44,904 bases of DNA. It comes from an uncultured Flavobacteriales bacterium (GTDB lineage: Bacteria; Bacteroidota; Bacteroidia; Flavobacteriales; UBA1820). Location: assembly GCA_938023515.1 (NCBI GenBank), contig CALJDR010000073.1:1-44904 (forward strand). The letters run 5' to 3'. The translations under genes and the position numbers were made by a program. Position 1 is the first letter of the stretch. Each line of letters starts with the position of its first letter. Shown piece by piece: positions 31,514-39,308 of this stretch. The notes below the pieces were generated by a model. It saw nothing but the letters and a program-made list of their open reading frames with translations, made no database searches and was not told the origin of the DNA.

Positions 31514-34500
31514 ATGCAAAAAATGTTGGAAATACTACCCGAAAACACGGCCCGCATGCTCTACGACCGCATAGCGGCCTTGTGGAAAGGGGCTCCATCA
31601 CCCAGGGAAGTTCGTGCGGAACTCCGCTCGGTGTTCGAATATGCTGTCTTCTCGCTGTTGGAGGGGGATATGCGTACGTTCGGCACCCAATATTCGCGGA
31701 TAGTCTATCTGTGCAGCAAATACGGTATGGAAGAAGAACTGTCGGCGGCCATGCTTGCATTTAACCGGATGATCGCGGCAGAGACGGAAGAGGCGGACGA
31801 ACTTGAGAATTTACGTTTTCTGACTGCCCGGCTGCTTTTTATCCTGCATGGGTTTAGCGGGGCCGAGGCACAGGATGAAGTGCTTTCCGGATTTCAGGGG
31901 AAGGAATTTTCCTTTGCAATAAACAATAAAACGACAAGCTCGGATACGCTGTCCGGTGTGGTGACCGGCATTTCGGAGATCAGGGCCGAAAATGCCAAAC
32001 GCTATTACGTACTCGAATTTCTGCCAGAAGACGGACTGGAGGATTTTACAGAACCAGTGCAGGTAACGGTAGCGGAAAGTTACCCGGGCGGGTATCTGCG
32101 CCGGGACCTTATGCGGTTCCGGGAGCTTTTGAAGCCTTATTCTTTTGTCCGTATCATCGGGGTGCGGGCAGGGAGTTCGTCGGGACTTTTTCATACGATA
32201 TCTTCGTCGCTGGCTGTTTTGGAACCGGATTATCTGGTAGACGTAACGGATATCGCAGGCTGTTTCGGGGCGGATTCGGCCAATCCGAACATTTTTTTGA
32301 TTTCCCGCCTTTCCCCCGAGCGGGATTCGGAGGCGATGTTCAAAGGCACGCTGATAAACGACCTGCTGGACGCTTACCTGAACGATGAGAAGGCCAGTCC
32401 CGATAGGGTATTCCGCAAAGCTTTGTCTAAAAACCTGCTGAAGGCTGCCCGTTACGGCGGACAGGCTGTCAAACGGATCTGGGATTCGGTGTTGGCGGAA
32501 CATGGGGAGAATATCGCGGCCTTCGCCCGGAGCCTCCAGGATCAGCGGATCAGCGTGGAACCTTCGTTTATTTCAGCCCTGTACGGAATGCAGGGGCGAT
32601 TGGACGTGCTGACCGAATATCCCGACGATCCGCTGCTCAAGAATATATACGAACTTAAAAGCGGCCGCGCCCCGGCCGGTACAGCTCTCTGGCGGGCGAA
32701 CCAGATACAGGTGGCCTGCTACGATATGCTGCTTACCAGCGTATATGGCCCGCAGCGGAGAGGGACGTCGGCTTTGTTCTATTCTTCGGCCCGGCAGGCC
32801 CCGCTGCGGAATTTCCTGTCCTCTCCCTCGGACAGGGAAGCCATCGTATCCCTGCGCAACGAGATCGTTTCAATCGTATACAGGCTGGCGGAAGAAGACT
32901 ATACTCCTTTGGAGGCCCTTTCCCCGGAGCGTTTCGGGGAGTGCCCGCCTTATCTGGAAGAAACGCTGAGCACCTATGCGGACTTTTACGGGAACCTTTC
33001 TCCCGTGAAGAAGAAATACTACCACCTGTTCCTGTCTTTTTCCCTGCGGGAGATGCTGGCCGCCAAAACGGGGGCTTTTATCAAGGCCGGCCGGGATGGG
33101 GCTTTGGGCCGGGGGTATTCTTCCCTATGGCGCGATACGGTGGAGAGGAAGCGGGACAATTTTGCCATTATCGACTGCCTGGAATTCGATTGGTACGACA
33201 AACGCGAACATCTGCTTCATTTCGCGATCCGGGAGCCCGTGGAACATACGATGCGTCCCGGCGATATGGTGGTACTTTATCCTTATGCCGATGGAAAGGG
33301 GGATGCCCTGAAGAACCGGATCGTGAAAGGAACTATCCGCCAGTTAGATGCCGGGCACCTTGTATTCAGCCCGCGGGGGACGCAGGCGGAAATCCCTTTT
33401 TTTCGAAGTTTCGACCGTTGGGCCTTGGAACACGATGTCATGGAAAAGGGATATTGGGCCGGGATATCGGGCTTGTTCCCGCTGCTTTCCGGCCGTTCTA
33501 CGGTATCCGGGGCCGTGTTCGGTGCTTTGACGCCGCAAAGGGAAAATTTTCCGTACCATAGAGACGATAAACTGACCAAAAACCAGAACCAAGCCGTCCG
33601 GGACGCCCTCTCAGCCCGGGATTATTTCCTGTTGCAAGGGCCTCCGGGTACCGGGAAAACTTCCGGCGCGCTGATGGGGATCGTAAAAAATATTCTTTCG
33701 TCATCCCGGGACAATATTGCGGTCATGGCCTTTACCAACCGGGCCGTAGCTGAAATTGCCGAGAAACTCCGCAAAGGAGGGATCGAATACCTGCGCTTAG
33801 GACACGAATCCGCTTCCGGGGAGGATAAGACCCTTTCCGGTGCGGCCGAAGGATTGAAAGTAAACAGCATCCGGGATTTTATCGCTTCCCGTCGGGTTGT
33901 GCTGTCCACGGTGTCGGCCTACACATCCCGAATGGACGACCTGAAAGATATGTGGCGTCCTGATGTCGCGATCGTGGACGAAGCGTCTCAACTGACAGAG
34001 GTACAATTGGCAGGTGTGCTGTGCGCTTTCCGGAAATTTATCCTGATAGGCGACCAAAAGCAATTACCGGCCGTGACCGTGCAGGGCGAATCCTATACAC
34101 AGGTAAAAGATAAAGATTTGTCGGCCCTTTCCCTGACCGACCTGCGCGGTTCGCTGTTCGAACGGTTGTGGAATTATTCCCAGGAAAAGAGCTATGCGGG
34201 AGTACGTGCGATGCTCGATACTCATTTTCGGATGCACGACGATATTGCCGCGCTGGTTAATCCTTTTTACGGCGGGATGCTTCGCAGCGGTTGCCCCCGG
34301 CAGCAGGAAAAGAGCCTGTTGCCGCGCCTGCATTTTGTCCCTTCGGCTTACGAACCGGTGTTCAAGCGCCATCAGGGGGAGGCAGCCCGGGTAGCGGAAC
34401 TATTGGAAGAAATCAAGCGCCGGTACGGCAAAAAGTTCACGGCCGATACGGTTGGGGTGGTCACGCCCTGGCGGGCCCAGATAGGGGTAATAAAGAGTGC

Positions 34501-34783
34501 GATAGACGATGCGGAAATTCTGGAAAAAGTGACAATAGATACGGTCGAACGCTTCCAGGGTGGGGAAAAGGATATTATGATCGTTTCGATGGCCGTTTTC
34601 AACTCTTCCCAGATGGCATTGCTGGAATCGGTCGATGCAAACGGGGAAGTAGACCGCAAACTGAACGTAACCCTTTCCCGTGCCCGGGAAGAATTGATCC
34701 TGTTGGGATACGAACCGGCGCTTATGGCCAGTCCGTTCTATGCCCGGGTATTGGATGCTATCCGGTCGCCGGAAGAATATTAA
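31514..34783 (+). CDS. Dna2-like nuclease-helicase (PD-(D/E)XK plus superfamily 1 helicase)
   Basis: 1089 residues. An N-terminal region of unknown fold is followed by a PD-(D/E)XK nuclease: GRLDVL with Asp364, ELKSG with Glu380 and Lys382, and QVACY with Gln399 and Tyr403, the RecB/Dna2/Cas4 arrangement. The C-terminal half is an SF1B helicase: Walker A GPPGTGKT (709-716), IVDEASQLTE (Asp822-Glu823), IGDQKQLPAV, TVERFQGGEKDI and LNVTLSRARE. So one chain can cut and unwind DNA, as in Dna2. The iron-sulfur cysteines of eukaryotic Dna2 are not evident; the Cys found nearby (402, and one in GECPPYL) are too few. It is alone, after the ribosomal operon. Role in end resection or flap processing is inference. 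Confidence 0.88.
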   Translation: MQKMLEILPENTARMLYDRIAALWKGAPSPREVRAELRSVFEYAVFSLLEGDMRTFGTQYSRIVYLCSKYGMEEELSAAMLAFNRMIAAETEEADELENLRFLTARLLFILHGFSGAEAQDEVLSGFQGKEFSFAINNKTTSSDTLSGVVTGISEIRAENAKRYYVLEFLPEDGLEDFTEPVQVTVAESYPGGYLRRDLMRFRELLKPYSFVRIIGVRAGSSSGLFHTISSSLAVLEPDYLVDVTDIAGCFGADSANPNIFLISRLSPERDSEAMFKGTLINDLLDAYLNDEKASPDRVFRKALSKNLLKAARYGGQAVKRIWDSVLAEHGENIAAFARSLQDQRISVEPSFISALYGMQGRLDVLTEYPDDPLLKNIYELKSGRAPAGTALWRANQIQVACYDMLLTSVYGPQRRGTSALFYSSARQAPLRNFLSSPSDREAIVSLRNEIVSIVYRLAEEDYTPLEALSPERFGECPPYLEETLSTYADFYGNLSPVKKKYYHLFLSFSLREMLAAKTGAFIKAGRDGALGRGYSSLWRDTVERKRDNFAIIDCLEFDWYDKREHLLHFAIREPVEHTMRPGDMVVLYPYADGKGDALKNRIVKGTIRQLDAGHLVFSPRGTQAEIPFFRSFDRWALEHDVMEKGYWAGISGLFPLLSGRSTVSGAVFGALTPQRENFPYHRDDKLTKNQNQAVRDALSARDYFLLQGPPGTGKTSGALMGIVKNILSSSRDNIAVMAFTNRAVAEIAEKLRKGGIEYLRLGHESASGEDKTLSGAAEGLKVNSIRDFIASRRVVLSTVSAYTSRMDDLKDMWRPDVAIVDEASQLTEVQLAGVLCAFRKFILIGDQKQLPAVTVQGESYTQVKDKDLSALSLTDLRGSLFERLWNYSQEKSYAGVRAMLDTHFRMHDDIAALVNPFYGGMLRSGCPRQQEKSLLPRLHFVPSAYEPVFKRHQGEAARVAELLEEIKRRYGKKFTADTVGVVTPWRAQIGVIKSAIDDAEILEKVTIDTVERFQGGEKDIMIVSMAVFNSSQMALLESVDANGEVDRKLNVTLSRAREELILLGYEPALMASPFYARVLDAIRSPEEY

Positions 34784-34899
34784 GCACTTTATACATGCTT
34801 TCCCGTCGGAAAACTGAACATTCCCTTTATTTTGATAATCAAGACAAACATCGATTTTTATTTCGTTTATAGATAATATTGTCGGATATTCGGTCCGCA

Positions 34900-34971
34900 A
34901 ACGGTTCCCATCGCGATGGGATTAAAAGGGAACGCCGTATAAATCGGCAATAGTTCCCGCTGTTGGGAACT
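34900..34971 (+). ncRNA. Structured RNA-like element (degenerate cobalamin-riboswitch-like core)
   Basis: Three successive hairpins: a perfect 16-bp palindrome TCCCATCGCGATGGGA (34906-34921), GCCG/CGGC (34934-34937, 34945-34948) around TATAAAT, and AGTTCCC (34952-34958) with GGGAACT (34965-34971). The order GGT-stem-ATTAAAAGGGAA, short stem, then AGTTCCCGC resembles the core of cobalamin riboswitches (AAAAGGGAA ... CCCGC). But the conserved GGTG loop and the B12 box downstream are absent, and no B12 gene follows. It may be a decayed riboswitch or a lineage-specific hairpin element. It directly abuts the LRR remnant. Confidence 0.4.
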
Positions 34972-35139
34972 CTTAACTGCTCGTCCAACAAACTTACCAC
35001 TTTGGATGTAAGCGCCTGCATAGGCATGAAGACGCTGAATGCCCGGAGCAATCCGGACCTGAAGGAGATATGGCTCCAGACTAATCAGACTATCAATCGT
35101 TTGCAGAAAGACTCGGCTACCGAAGTCAAGTATAAATGA
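34966..35139 (+). pseudogene. Tail of a leucine-rich-repeat (BspA-like) surface protein gene
   Basis: The plus-strand frame, closed upstream by TAG at 34951-34953 and downstream by TGA at 35137-35139, reads GTLNCSSNKLTTLDVSAC, then IGMKTLNARSNPDLKEIW, then LQTNQTINRLQKDSATEVKY. This is the repeat pattern L.TL.CS.N.LT.LDVS and the NPDLKEIWL.T.QTI ending of Bacteroidota LRR proteins, about 57 residues. There is no start codon, signal peptide or further repeat upstream: the sequence switches directly into the hairpin element at 34966. It is thus the last repeat or two of a deleted gene. Confidence 0.75.
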
Positions 35140-35155
35140 TCTGTAACGTTTAGAT

Positions 35156-35195
35156 AAAAAAGAACGGCCCCGGAATTCCCGGGGCCGCTTTATTT
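35156..35195. terminator. Terminator between the LRR remnant and efp
   Basis: CGGCCCCGG (35165-35173) pairs with CCGGGGCCG (35179-35187) around AATTC. The minus-strand side has TTCTTTTTT (plus-strand A run 35156-35161), fitting the end of the lpx-efp operon; the plus-strand side has CTTTATTTTT. Confidence 0.85.
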
Positions 35196-35233
35196 TTCAC
35201 TCTTCTCTCGGTTTGAGAGAAATAAAGAGGAAA

Positions 35234-35800
35234 TTACTCTTTTACACGCTCCATATAAGCACCCGTAGCCGTGTCGATGCGCACTTTGTCGCCTTCGTTG
35301 ATGAACAAAGGTACGCGAATGTTGGCTCCGGTTTCTACCGTAGCGGGCTTAAGGGTATTGGTAGCCGTGTCGCCCTTGATACCGGGTTCGGTAAAGGTAA
35401 CGGTCAGAACGACGTTCGGCGCGAGTTCGCAGGCCATCGGGATGTGGTCTTCGGCGTTGTAAAGCACGTCGACGATGTCCCCATCGCGAAGGAACTGCGG
35501 AGCATTTACCATTTCTTTCTGAAGGGTGAGCTGGTCGTAATCATCGTTGTTCATGAAATGATATTCGTCCCCTTCGTTGTAAAGGAACTGGTATTTGCGG
35601 TTCTCGATACGGATCGGCTCTATTTTATGCCCGGCAGGGAACGTGTTTTCCAACGTACGGCCGGTAGAGAGGCTGCGCAGTTTGGTACGTACGAACGCAG
35701 GACCCTTACCTGGTTTTACGTGCTGGAATTCCACCACTTTGAATATGTCGGAATTGAGACGGATGCAAAGCCCGTTCTTGATGTCGTTTGAAGTTGCCAT
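35234..35800 (-). CDS. efp: Translation elongation factor P
   Basis: 188 residues, three-domain EF-P that rescues ribosomes stalled at polyproline. Tip-loop motif KPGKGPAFVRTK carries the lysine (Lys32) that is modified in many bacteria. The DTATNTLKPATVETG.....PLFINEGD block in domain III is typical. No modification enzyme gene is in this window. Last gene of the lpxD-lpxC/fabZ-lpxA-efp operon, 23 bp after lpxA, ended by the terminator at 35156-35195. Confidence 0.97.
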   Translation of the reverse strand: MATSNDIKNGLCIRLNSDIFKVVEFQHVKPGKGPAFVRTKLRSLSTGRTLENTFPAGHKIEPIRIENRKYQFLYNEGDEYHFMNNDDYDQLTLQKEMVNAPQFLRDGDIVDVLYNAEDHIPMACELAPNVVLTVTFTEPGIKGDTATNTLKPATVETGANIRVPLFINEGDKVRIDTATGAYMERVKE

Positions 35801-35823
35801 GTCTGTGTCGTTTTTTTAGTTGA

Positions 35824-36633
35824 TTATTCTTCTTCGAGTTCAGGATCGGTCACTCCGGCGTATCCGCGCATGATGCCCCGTTGCGAACCGCGGACAAAAG
35901 TGACAATATTTTCCCGCTCTATGGATTGGGGCATGGTTTTTTCGATGATTTCCAAAGCTTGGGATATATTATGCCCGCTTTGGAACAGAATACGGTAGAT
36001 ATCGCGGATCTCTTCGATCTTTTCGTTGGTGAAGCCCCGGCGGTGAAGCCCGATCGAGTTAACCCCTACGTAAGAAATAGGTTCTTTAGCCGCTTTGGCA
36101 TACGGAGGCACATCCTTGCGGATCAGGGTTCCTCCGGCCACCATGGCGTGGGCTCCTATTTTGGTGAACTGGTGGGTGCCGGCCAGCCCGCCGATGATCA
36201 CGTAGTCGTCCAATTCGCAGTGGCCGGTCAGCCCGACGTAATTGGCCAGGACTACATGGTTGCCCAGGATGCAGTCGTGGGCTATGTGAACGTAGGCCAT
36301 GATCAGGCAGTCGTCGCCGATACGAGTGGTTCCGGCCGCTTTGGTACCGCGGCTTACGGTCACTCCTTCGTGGATAGTTGTCCGGTCTCCGATCACACAG
36401 GTGGTCTTTTCCCCCTGGTATTTGAGGTCTTGGGGTACGCTGGAGATGACGGCTCCCGGGAATATCCGGCAATCCTTGCCGATACGGGCGCCTTCCATGA
36501 TGGTCACGTTCGGGCCGATCCAGGTTCCGCTGCCTATTTCCACATCGGCTGCAATGGTAGTGAACGGCTCTATGATGACATCGTCTGCCAGACGAGCATC
36601 AGGGTGTATGTATACAAGTGACTTCGGATCCAT
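35824..36633 (-). CDS. lpxA: UDP-N-acetylglucosamine acyltransferase
   Basis: First enzyme of lipid A synthesis: moves a 3-hydroxyacyl chain from ACP to UDP-GlcNAc. 269 residues, left-handed beta-helix of hexapeptide repeats (IEPFTTIAADVEIGSGTWIGPNVTI and so on) with the catalytic His119 in VHIAHDC and a helical C-terminus from about 190. HPDARL near the start and GLHRRGF are family marks. Starts 1 bp after the lpxC-fabZ stop codon, so the two are tightly coupled. Confidence 0.97.
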   Translation of the reverse strand: MDPKSLVYIHPDARLADDVIIEPFTTIAADVEIGSGTWIGPNVTIMEGARIGKDCRIFPGAVISSVPQDLKYQGEKTTCVIGDRTTIHEGVTVSRGTKAAGTTRIGDDCLIMAYVHIAHDCILGNHVVLANYVGLTGHCELDDYVIIGGLAGTHQFTKIGAHAMVAGGTLIRKDVPPYAKAAKEPISYVGVNSIGLHRRGFTNEKIEEIRDIYRILFQSGHNISQALEIIEKTMPQSIERENIVTFVRGSQRGIMRGYAGVTDPELEEE

Positions 36634-36634
36634 G

Positions 36635-38035
36635 TTATTTTGATTCGTCTTTTCGGGTGATGAGTGCCATTAATTCTGCTTCGCATACCATTCGTCCGTT
36701 GGAATAGGCGCGGCCTTCCATGTGGCAGATGCCGCGGCGGATGGGGCCTACCAACTTCAGGCTGAATATGAGGGTATCGCCGGGATGTACCTGGTATTTG
36801 AATTTAACGCTTTCGATCTTTATGAAGTAGGTGAGGTAGTTTTCCGGATCTTTAAGCCCTTTCAGGGCTAAAATACCGCCGCACTGGGCCATTGCTTCGA
36901 TCTGAAGGACACCCGGCATGACCGGTGCGCCCGGAAAATGGCCGACGAAGAACGGTTCGTTCATCGTCACGTTTTTCAGGCCGACTACGTATTCGTCGGA
37001 AAGTTCCAATATTTTGTCAACTAACAGGAACGGAGGACGGTGAGGCAATACCCGGATGATATCGTTGATATCCATCAGCGGCTCCTTATTCAGGTCGAAC
37101 TTGGGAACCGGGTTGCGTTCTTCGTTATGGATGATGCGGGAAAGTTTTTTGGCAAACTGCGTGTTGGCCTGGTGTCCCGGTTTGGTGGCGAATATTTTCC
37201 CGCGGATACGACGGCCTATCAAGGCCAGGTCGCCTACCACATCCAGCAGTTTGTGCCGGGCTGCTTCGTTAGGGTAGAGCAGGGAAATATTGTCCAGGAT
37301 GCCGTCCGAATTAACGGTGATATCCTCTTTATGGAATATCTCTTTCAGGCGTCCTAACGTATCGTCGGATATCTTTTTGTCGACGTAAACGATCGCATTG
37401 GTCAAATCGCCGCCTTTTATCAGGCCGTCCTTTATCATATCTTCGATCTCGTGCAGGAAACAAAACGTCCGGCAAGGTGCGATCTCTTTCTTGAAATCGG
37501 CCGGTTTGTCCAGCGTTGCGTTCTGCGTGCTTAGCACATGAGTGCCGAAATCGACCATCACCTGCAGGCTGAATCCGTCCGAGGGCAGGGCGATAATCTC
37601 GCTGCCGGTTTCGGGATCGTTATAGGAGACGATGTCGGTCAGTTCGTAGTACACTCGGTCGGCGTCCTGTTCTTTCACTCCGGCCTTTTCAATGGCTTCG
37701 ATGAAGTATTTGGAGGAACCATCCATAATGGGTGGCTCCGGACCGTCGAGTTCTATGATTATATTGTCCAGATCGGCTCCGAATACGGCAGCCAGGATGT
37801 GTTCGGTAGTAAATACTTTTGCGCCGTTTTTCTCCAGCGTGGTGCCGCGGGAGGTGCAGCACACCAAATTGGCATCCGCTTCTATGACAGGGGAACCTTC
37901 AAGGTCCGTTCTTACAAACGCATAACCCGTATCCGTTTCCGCCGGCTTGAGGGTCATGGTGACCTTCTTACCTGTATGTAGTCCGATTCCGGAAAGAGAG
38001 GTTTGGGATGCTATTGTCTTTTGTTTTTGGCTCAT
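36635..38035 (-). CDS. lpxC: Bifunctional UDP-3-O-acyl-GlcNAc deacetylase / 3-hydroxyacyl-ACP dehydratase
   Basis: 466 residues with two enzymes fused. The N-terminal LpxC part (about 1-310) has SGIGLHTGKKV, TTEHILAA with zinc His, HKLLDVVGDLALIG and KPGHQANTQFAKKL; it deacetylates the acyl-GlcNAc and commits carbon to lipid A. The C-terminal FabZ part (about 318-460) has LPHRPPFLLVDKI, GHFPGAPVMPGVLQIEAMAQ (active-site His and Glu) and dehydrates hydroxyacyl-ACP for fatty acid synthesis. The fusion is a known hallmark of Bacteroidota and balances lipid A against phospholipid. Second gene of the lpx operon, 41 bp after lpxD with a hairpin between them. Confidence 0.96.
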   Translation of the reverse strand: MSQKQKTIASQTSLSGIGLHTGKKVTMTLKPAETDTGYAFVRTDLEGSPVIEADANLVCCTSRGTTLEKNGAKVFTTEHILAAVFGADLDNIIIELDGPEPPIMDGSSKYFIEAIEKAGVKEQDADRVYYELTDIVSYNDPETGSEIIALPSDGFSLQVMVDFGTHVLSTQNATLDKPADFKKEIAPCRTFCFLHEIEDMIKDGLIKGGDLTNAIVYVDKKISDDTLGRLKEIFHKEDITVNSDGILDNISLLYPNEAARHKLLDVVGDLALIGRRIRGKIFATKPGHQANTQFAKKLSRIIHNEERNPVPKFDLNKEPLMDINDIIRVLPHRPPFLLVDKILELSDEYVVGLKNVTMNEPFFVGHFPGAPVMPGVLQIEAMAQCGGILALKGLKDPENYLTYFIKIESVKFKYQVHPGDTLIFSLKLVGPIRRGICHMEGRAYSNGRMVCEAELMALITRKDESK

Positions 38036-38043
38036 TTTTTCTG

Positions 38044-38065
38044 AAAAAACGGGGCCGCGGGCCCC
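38044..38065 (-). terminator. Terminator-like hairpin between lpxD and lpxC-fabZ
   Basis: GGGGC (38051-38055) pairs with GCCCC (38061-38065) around CGCGG. On the minus strand it is followed by GTTTTTTC, making it a partial terminator or attenuator inside the operon. Confidence 0.45.
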
Positions 38066-38076
38066 TTTCGTTCGGA

Positions 38077-39108
38077 TTATTCTTTTTCTTCGAGTTTCTT
38101 GTTCAGCTGGTCTATCCGGCGTGCTAAGTTAGGGAGTTTTCTGAAAACCACATAACATTTAATATATTCCTTGTGATCGAAGGAGGGAGAGCCCATTACA
38201 GTAGCTCCGGCTGCGATGTCGGATATGACGCCGGATTGGGCTGCCAACCGTACTCCGTCGCCCACATGAAGGTGTCCGGCTATTCCTACCTGCCCGCCAA
38301 CGATACAGCTGCTGCCGATTTTGGTTGAACCAGCTATTCCTACTTGGGCGGCGATGGCGGTATTTTCACCGATCTCCACATTGTGCGCGATTTGTATGAG
38401 GTTGTCCAGTTTGGTCCCTTTTCGGATCAGGGTCGAACCCATCGTGGAACGGTCGATAGTCGTATTGGCGCCGATTTCAACATTGTCTTCCAGTACGACG
38501 TTGCCCGTCTGGGGGATTTTTTTATACGATCCGTCTTCCTGGGGGGCAAAGCCGAACCCATCGGCGCCGATCACGGCACCGGAATGGATCATGCAGTTGC
38601 TTCCGATCTTCGTATCCCGGTATATTTTTGCCCCGGAATAGATCACGCTGCCTGCCCCTATTTCTACATGCTCACCGATATATACGTGTGGGTATATTTT
38701 TACATCGTCGGCTATGGTCACCCCGTTCCCTATGTAAGAAAAAGCGCCCAGATATACGTTTTGTCCCAATTTTACGTTGTCTCCCTGATAGGACGGCTGT
38801 TCGATGCCGGTCTTAAGGGATTTGAGGTAATTCTCGTAAAATTCGAGCAGGACAGTGAATGCCGTATAGGGGTTGTCCACCCGAACCAAAGTAGACTTGA
38901 TTTTTTCCGTGGGAACGAAATCTTTGGAAACGATAACCACCGAAGCATCGGTAGAGTATATATATTGGGTGTATTTGGGGTTTGCCAGGAAAGTGATGGC
39001 TCCCTGGGTAGCTTCTTCTATTTTAGCCAGACGGTCGACCAGGACCGTTGCGTCTCCTTCGATGGTACCCTGAAGGATTTCGCTTATTTGTGATGCCGCG
39101 AATTTCAT
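38077..39108 (-). CDS. lpxD: UDP-3-O-acylglucosamine N-acyltransferase
   Basis: Third lipid A enzyme: adds a second hydroxyacyl chain, to the glucosamine amino group. 343 residues from ATG 39108. N-terminal uridine-binding domain (FAASQISEILQGTIEGD), then the left-handed beta-helix with many hexapeptide repeats (VKLGQNVYLGAFSYIGNGV...) and catalytic His in NLIQIAHNVEIG; C-terminal helices YIKCYVVFRKLPNLARRIDQLNKKL. A longer open frame from 39306 is rejected because it crosses the promoter and adds 66 residues of non-family sequence. First gene of the lpxD-lpxC/fabZ-lpxA-efp operon. Confidence 0.97.
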   Translation of the reverse strand: MKFAASQISEILQGTIEGDATVLVDRLAKIEEATQGAITFLANPKYTQYIYSTDASVVIVSKDFVPTEKIKSTLVRVDNPYTAFTVLLEFYENYLKSLKTGIEQPSYQGDNVKLGQNVYLGAFSYIGNGVTIADDVKIYPHVYIGEHVEIGAGSVIYSGAKIYRDTKIGSNCMIHSGAVIGADGFGFAPQEDGSYKKIPQTGNVVLEDNVEIGANTTIDRSTMGSTLIRKGTKLDNLIQIAHNVEIGENTAIAAQVGIAGSTKIGSSCIVGGQVGIAGHLHVGDGVRLAAQSGVISDIAAGATVMGSPSFDHKEYIKCYVVFRKLPNLARRIDQLNKKLEEKE

Positions 39109-39113
39109 TGCCG

Positions 39114-39140
39114 CAAATTTACAAAAAAATAATATGCAAA
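39114..39140 (-). promoter_or_regulatory. Promoter of the lpx operon, possibly leaderless
   Basis: -7 box TAAATTTG on the minus strand (39121-39114); TTTG (39140-39137) lies 15 bp further up, shorter than usual. The box ends 5 bp before the lpxD ATG, so the start of transcription would fall at or next to the A of the ATG. Confidence 0.5.
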
Positions 39141-39238
39141 CCGGTAAAAAACGGAGGAAGGTGTTGTCCTGTTTTTCGGATAAAATAAGCATTAACGGGA
39201 GTGCGTGTCCTGTTTGTTGATAACTTTTCCGGATCGGC

Positions 39239-39269
39239 TTGCCCCGTCCCCGGTAAAGCGTTATTTTTG
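39239..39269 (+). promoter_or_regulatory. Promoter of the DnaQ-DnaE gene
   Basis: TTG (39239-39241), 20-bp spacer, TATTTTTG (39262-39269), leaving a leader of about 33 nt before the ATG at 39309. Confidence 0.68.
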
Positions 39270-39308
39270 TAAACGGAGCGAATCCTCCGAAAACAGCAGC
39301 AGACATTT

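Noticed and set aside
34784..35233. Complete cobalamin riboswitch controlling a B12 gene
   Set aside because: The GGTG loop and B12 box are missing and no B12-related gene follows; kept only as a low-confidence structured element.
39109..39306. 66-residue N-terminal extension of LpxD
   Set aside because: Crosses the TAAATTTG promoter box and the divergent dnaE promoter; LpxD proteins start with MKF-like sequence.
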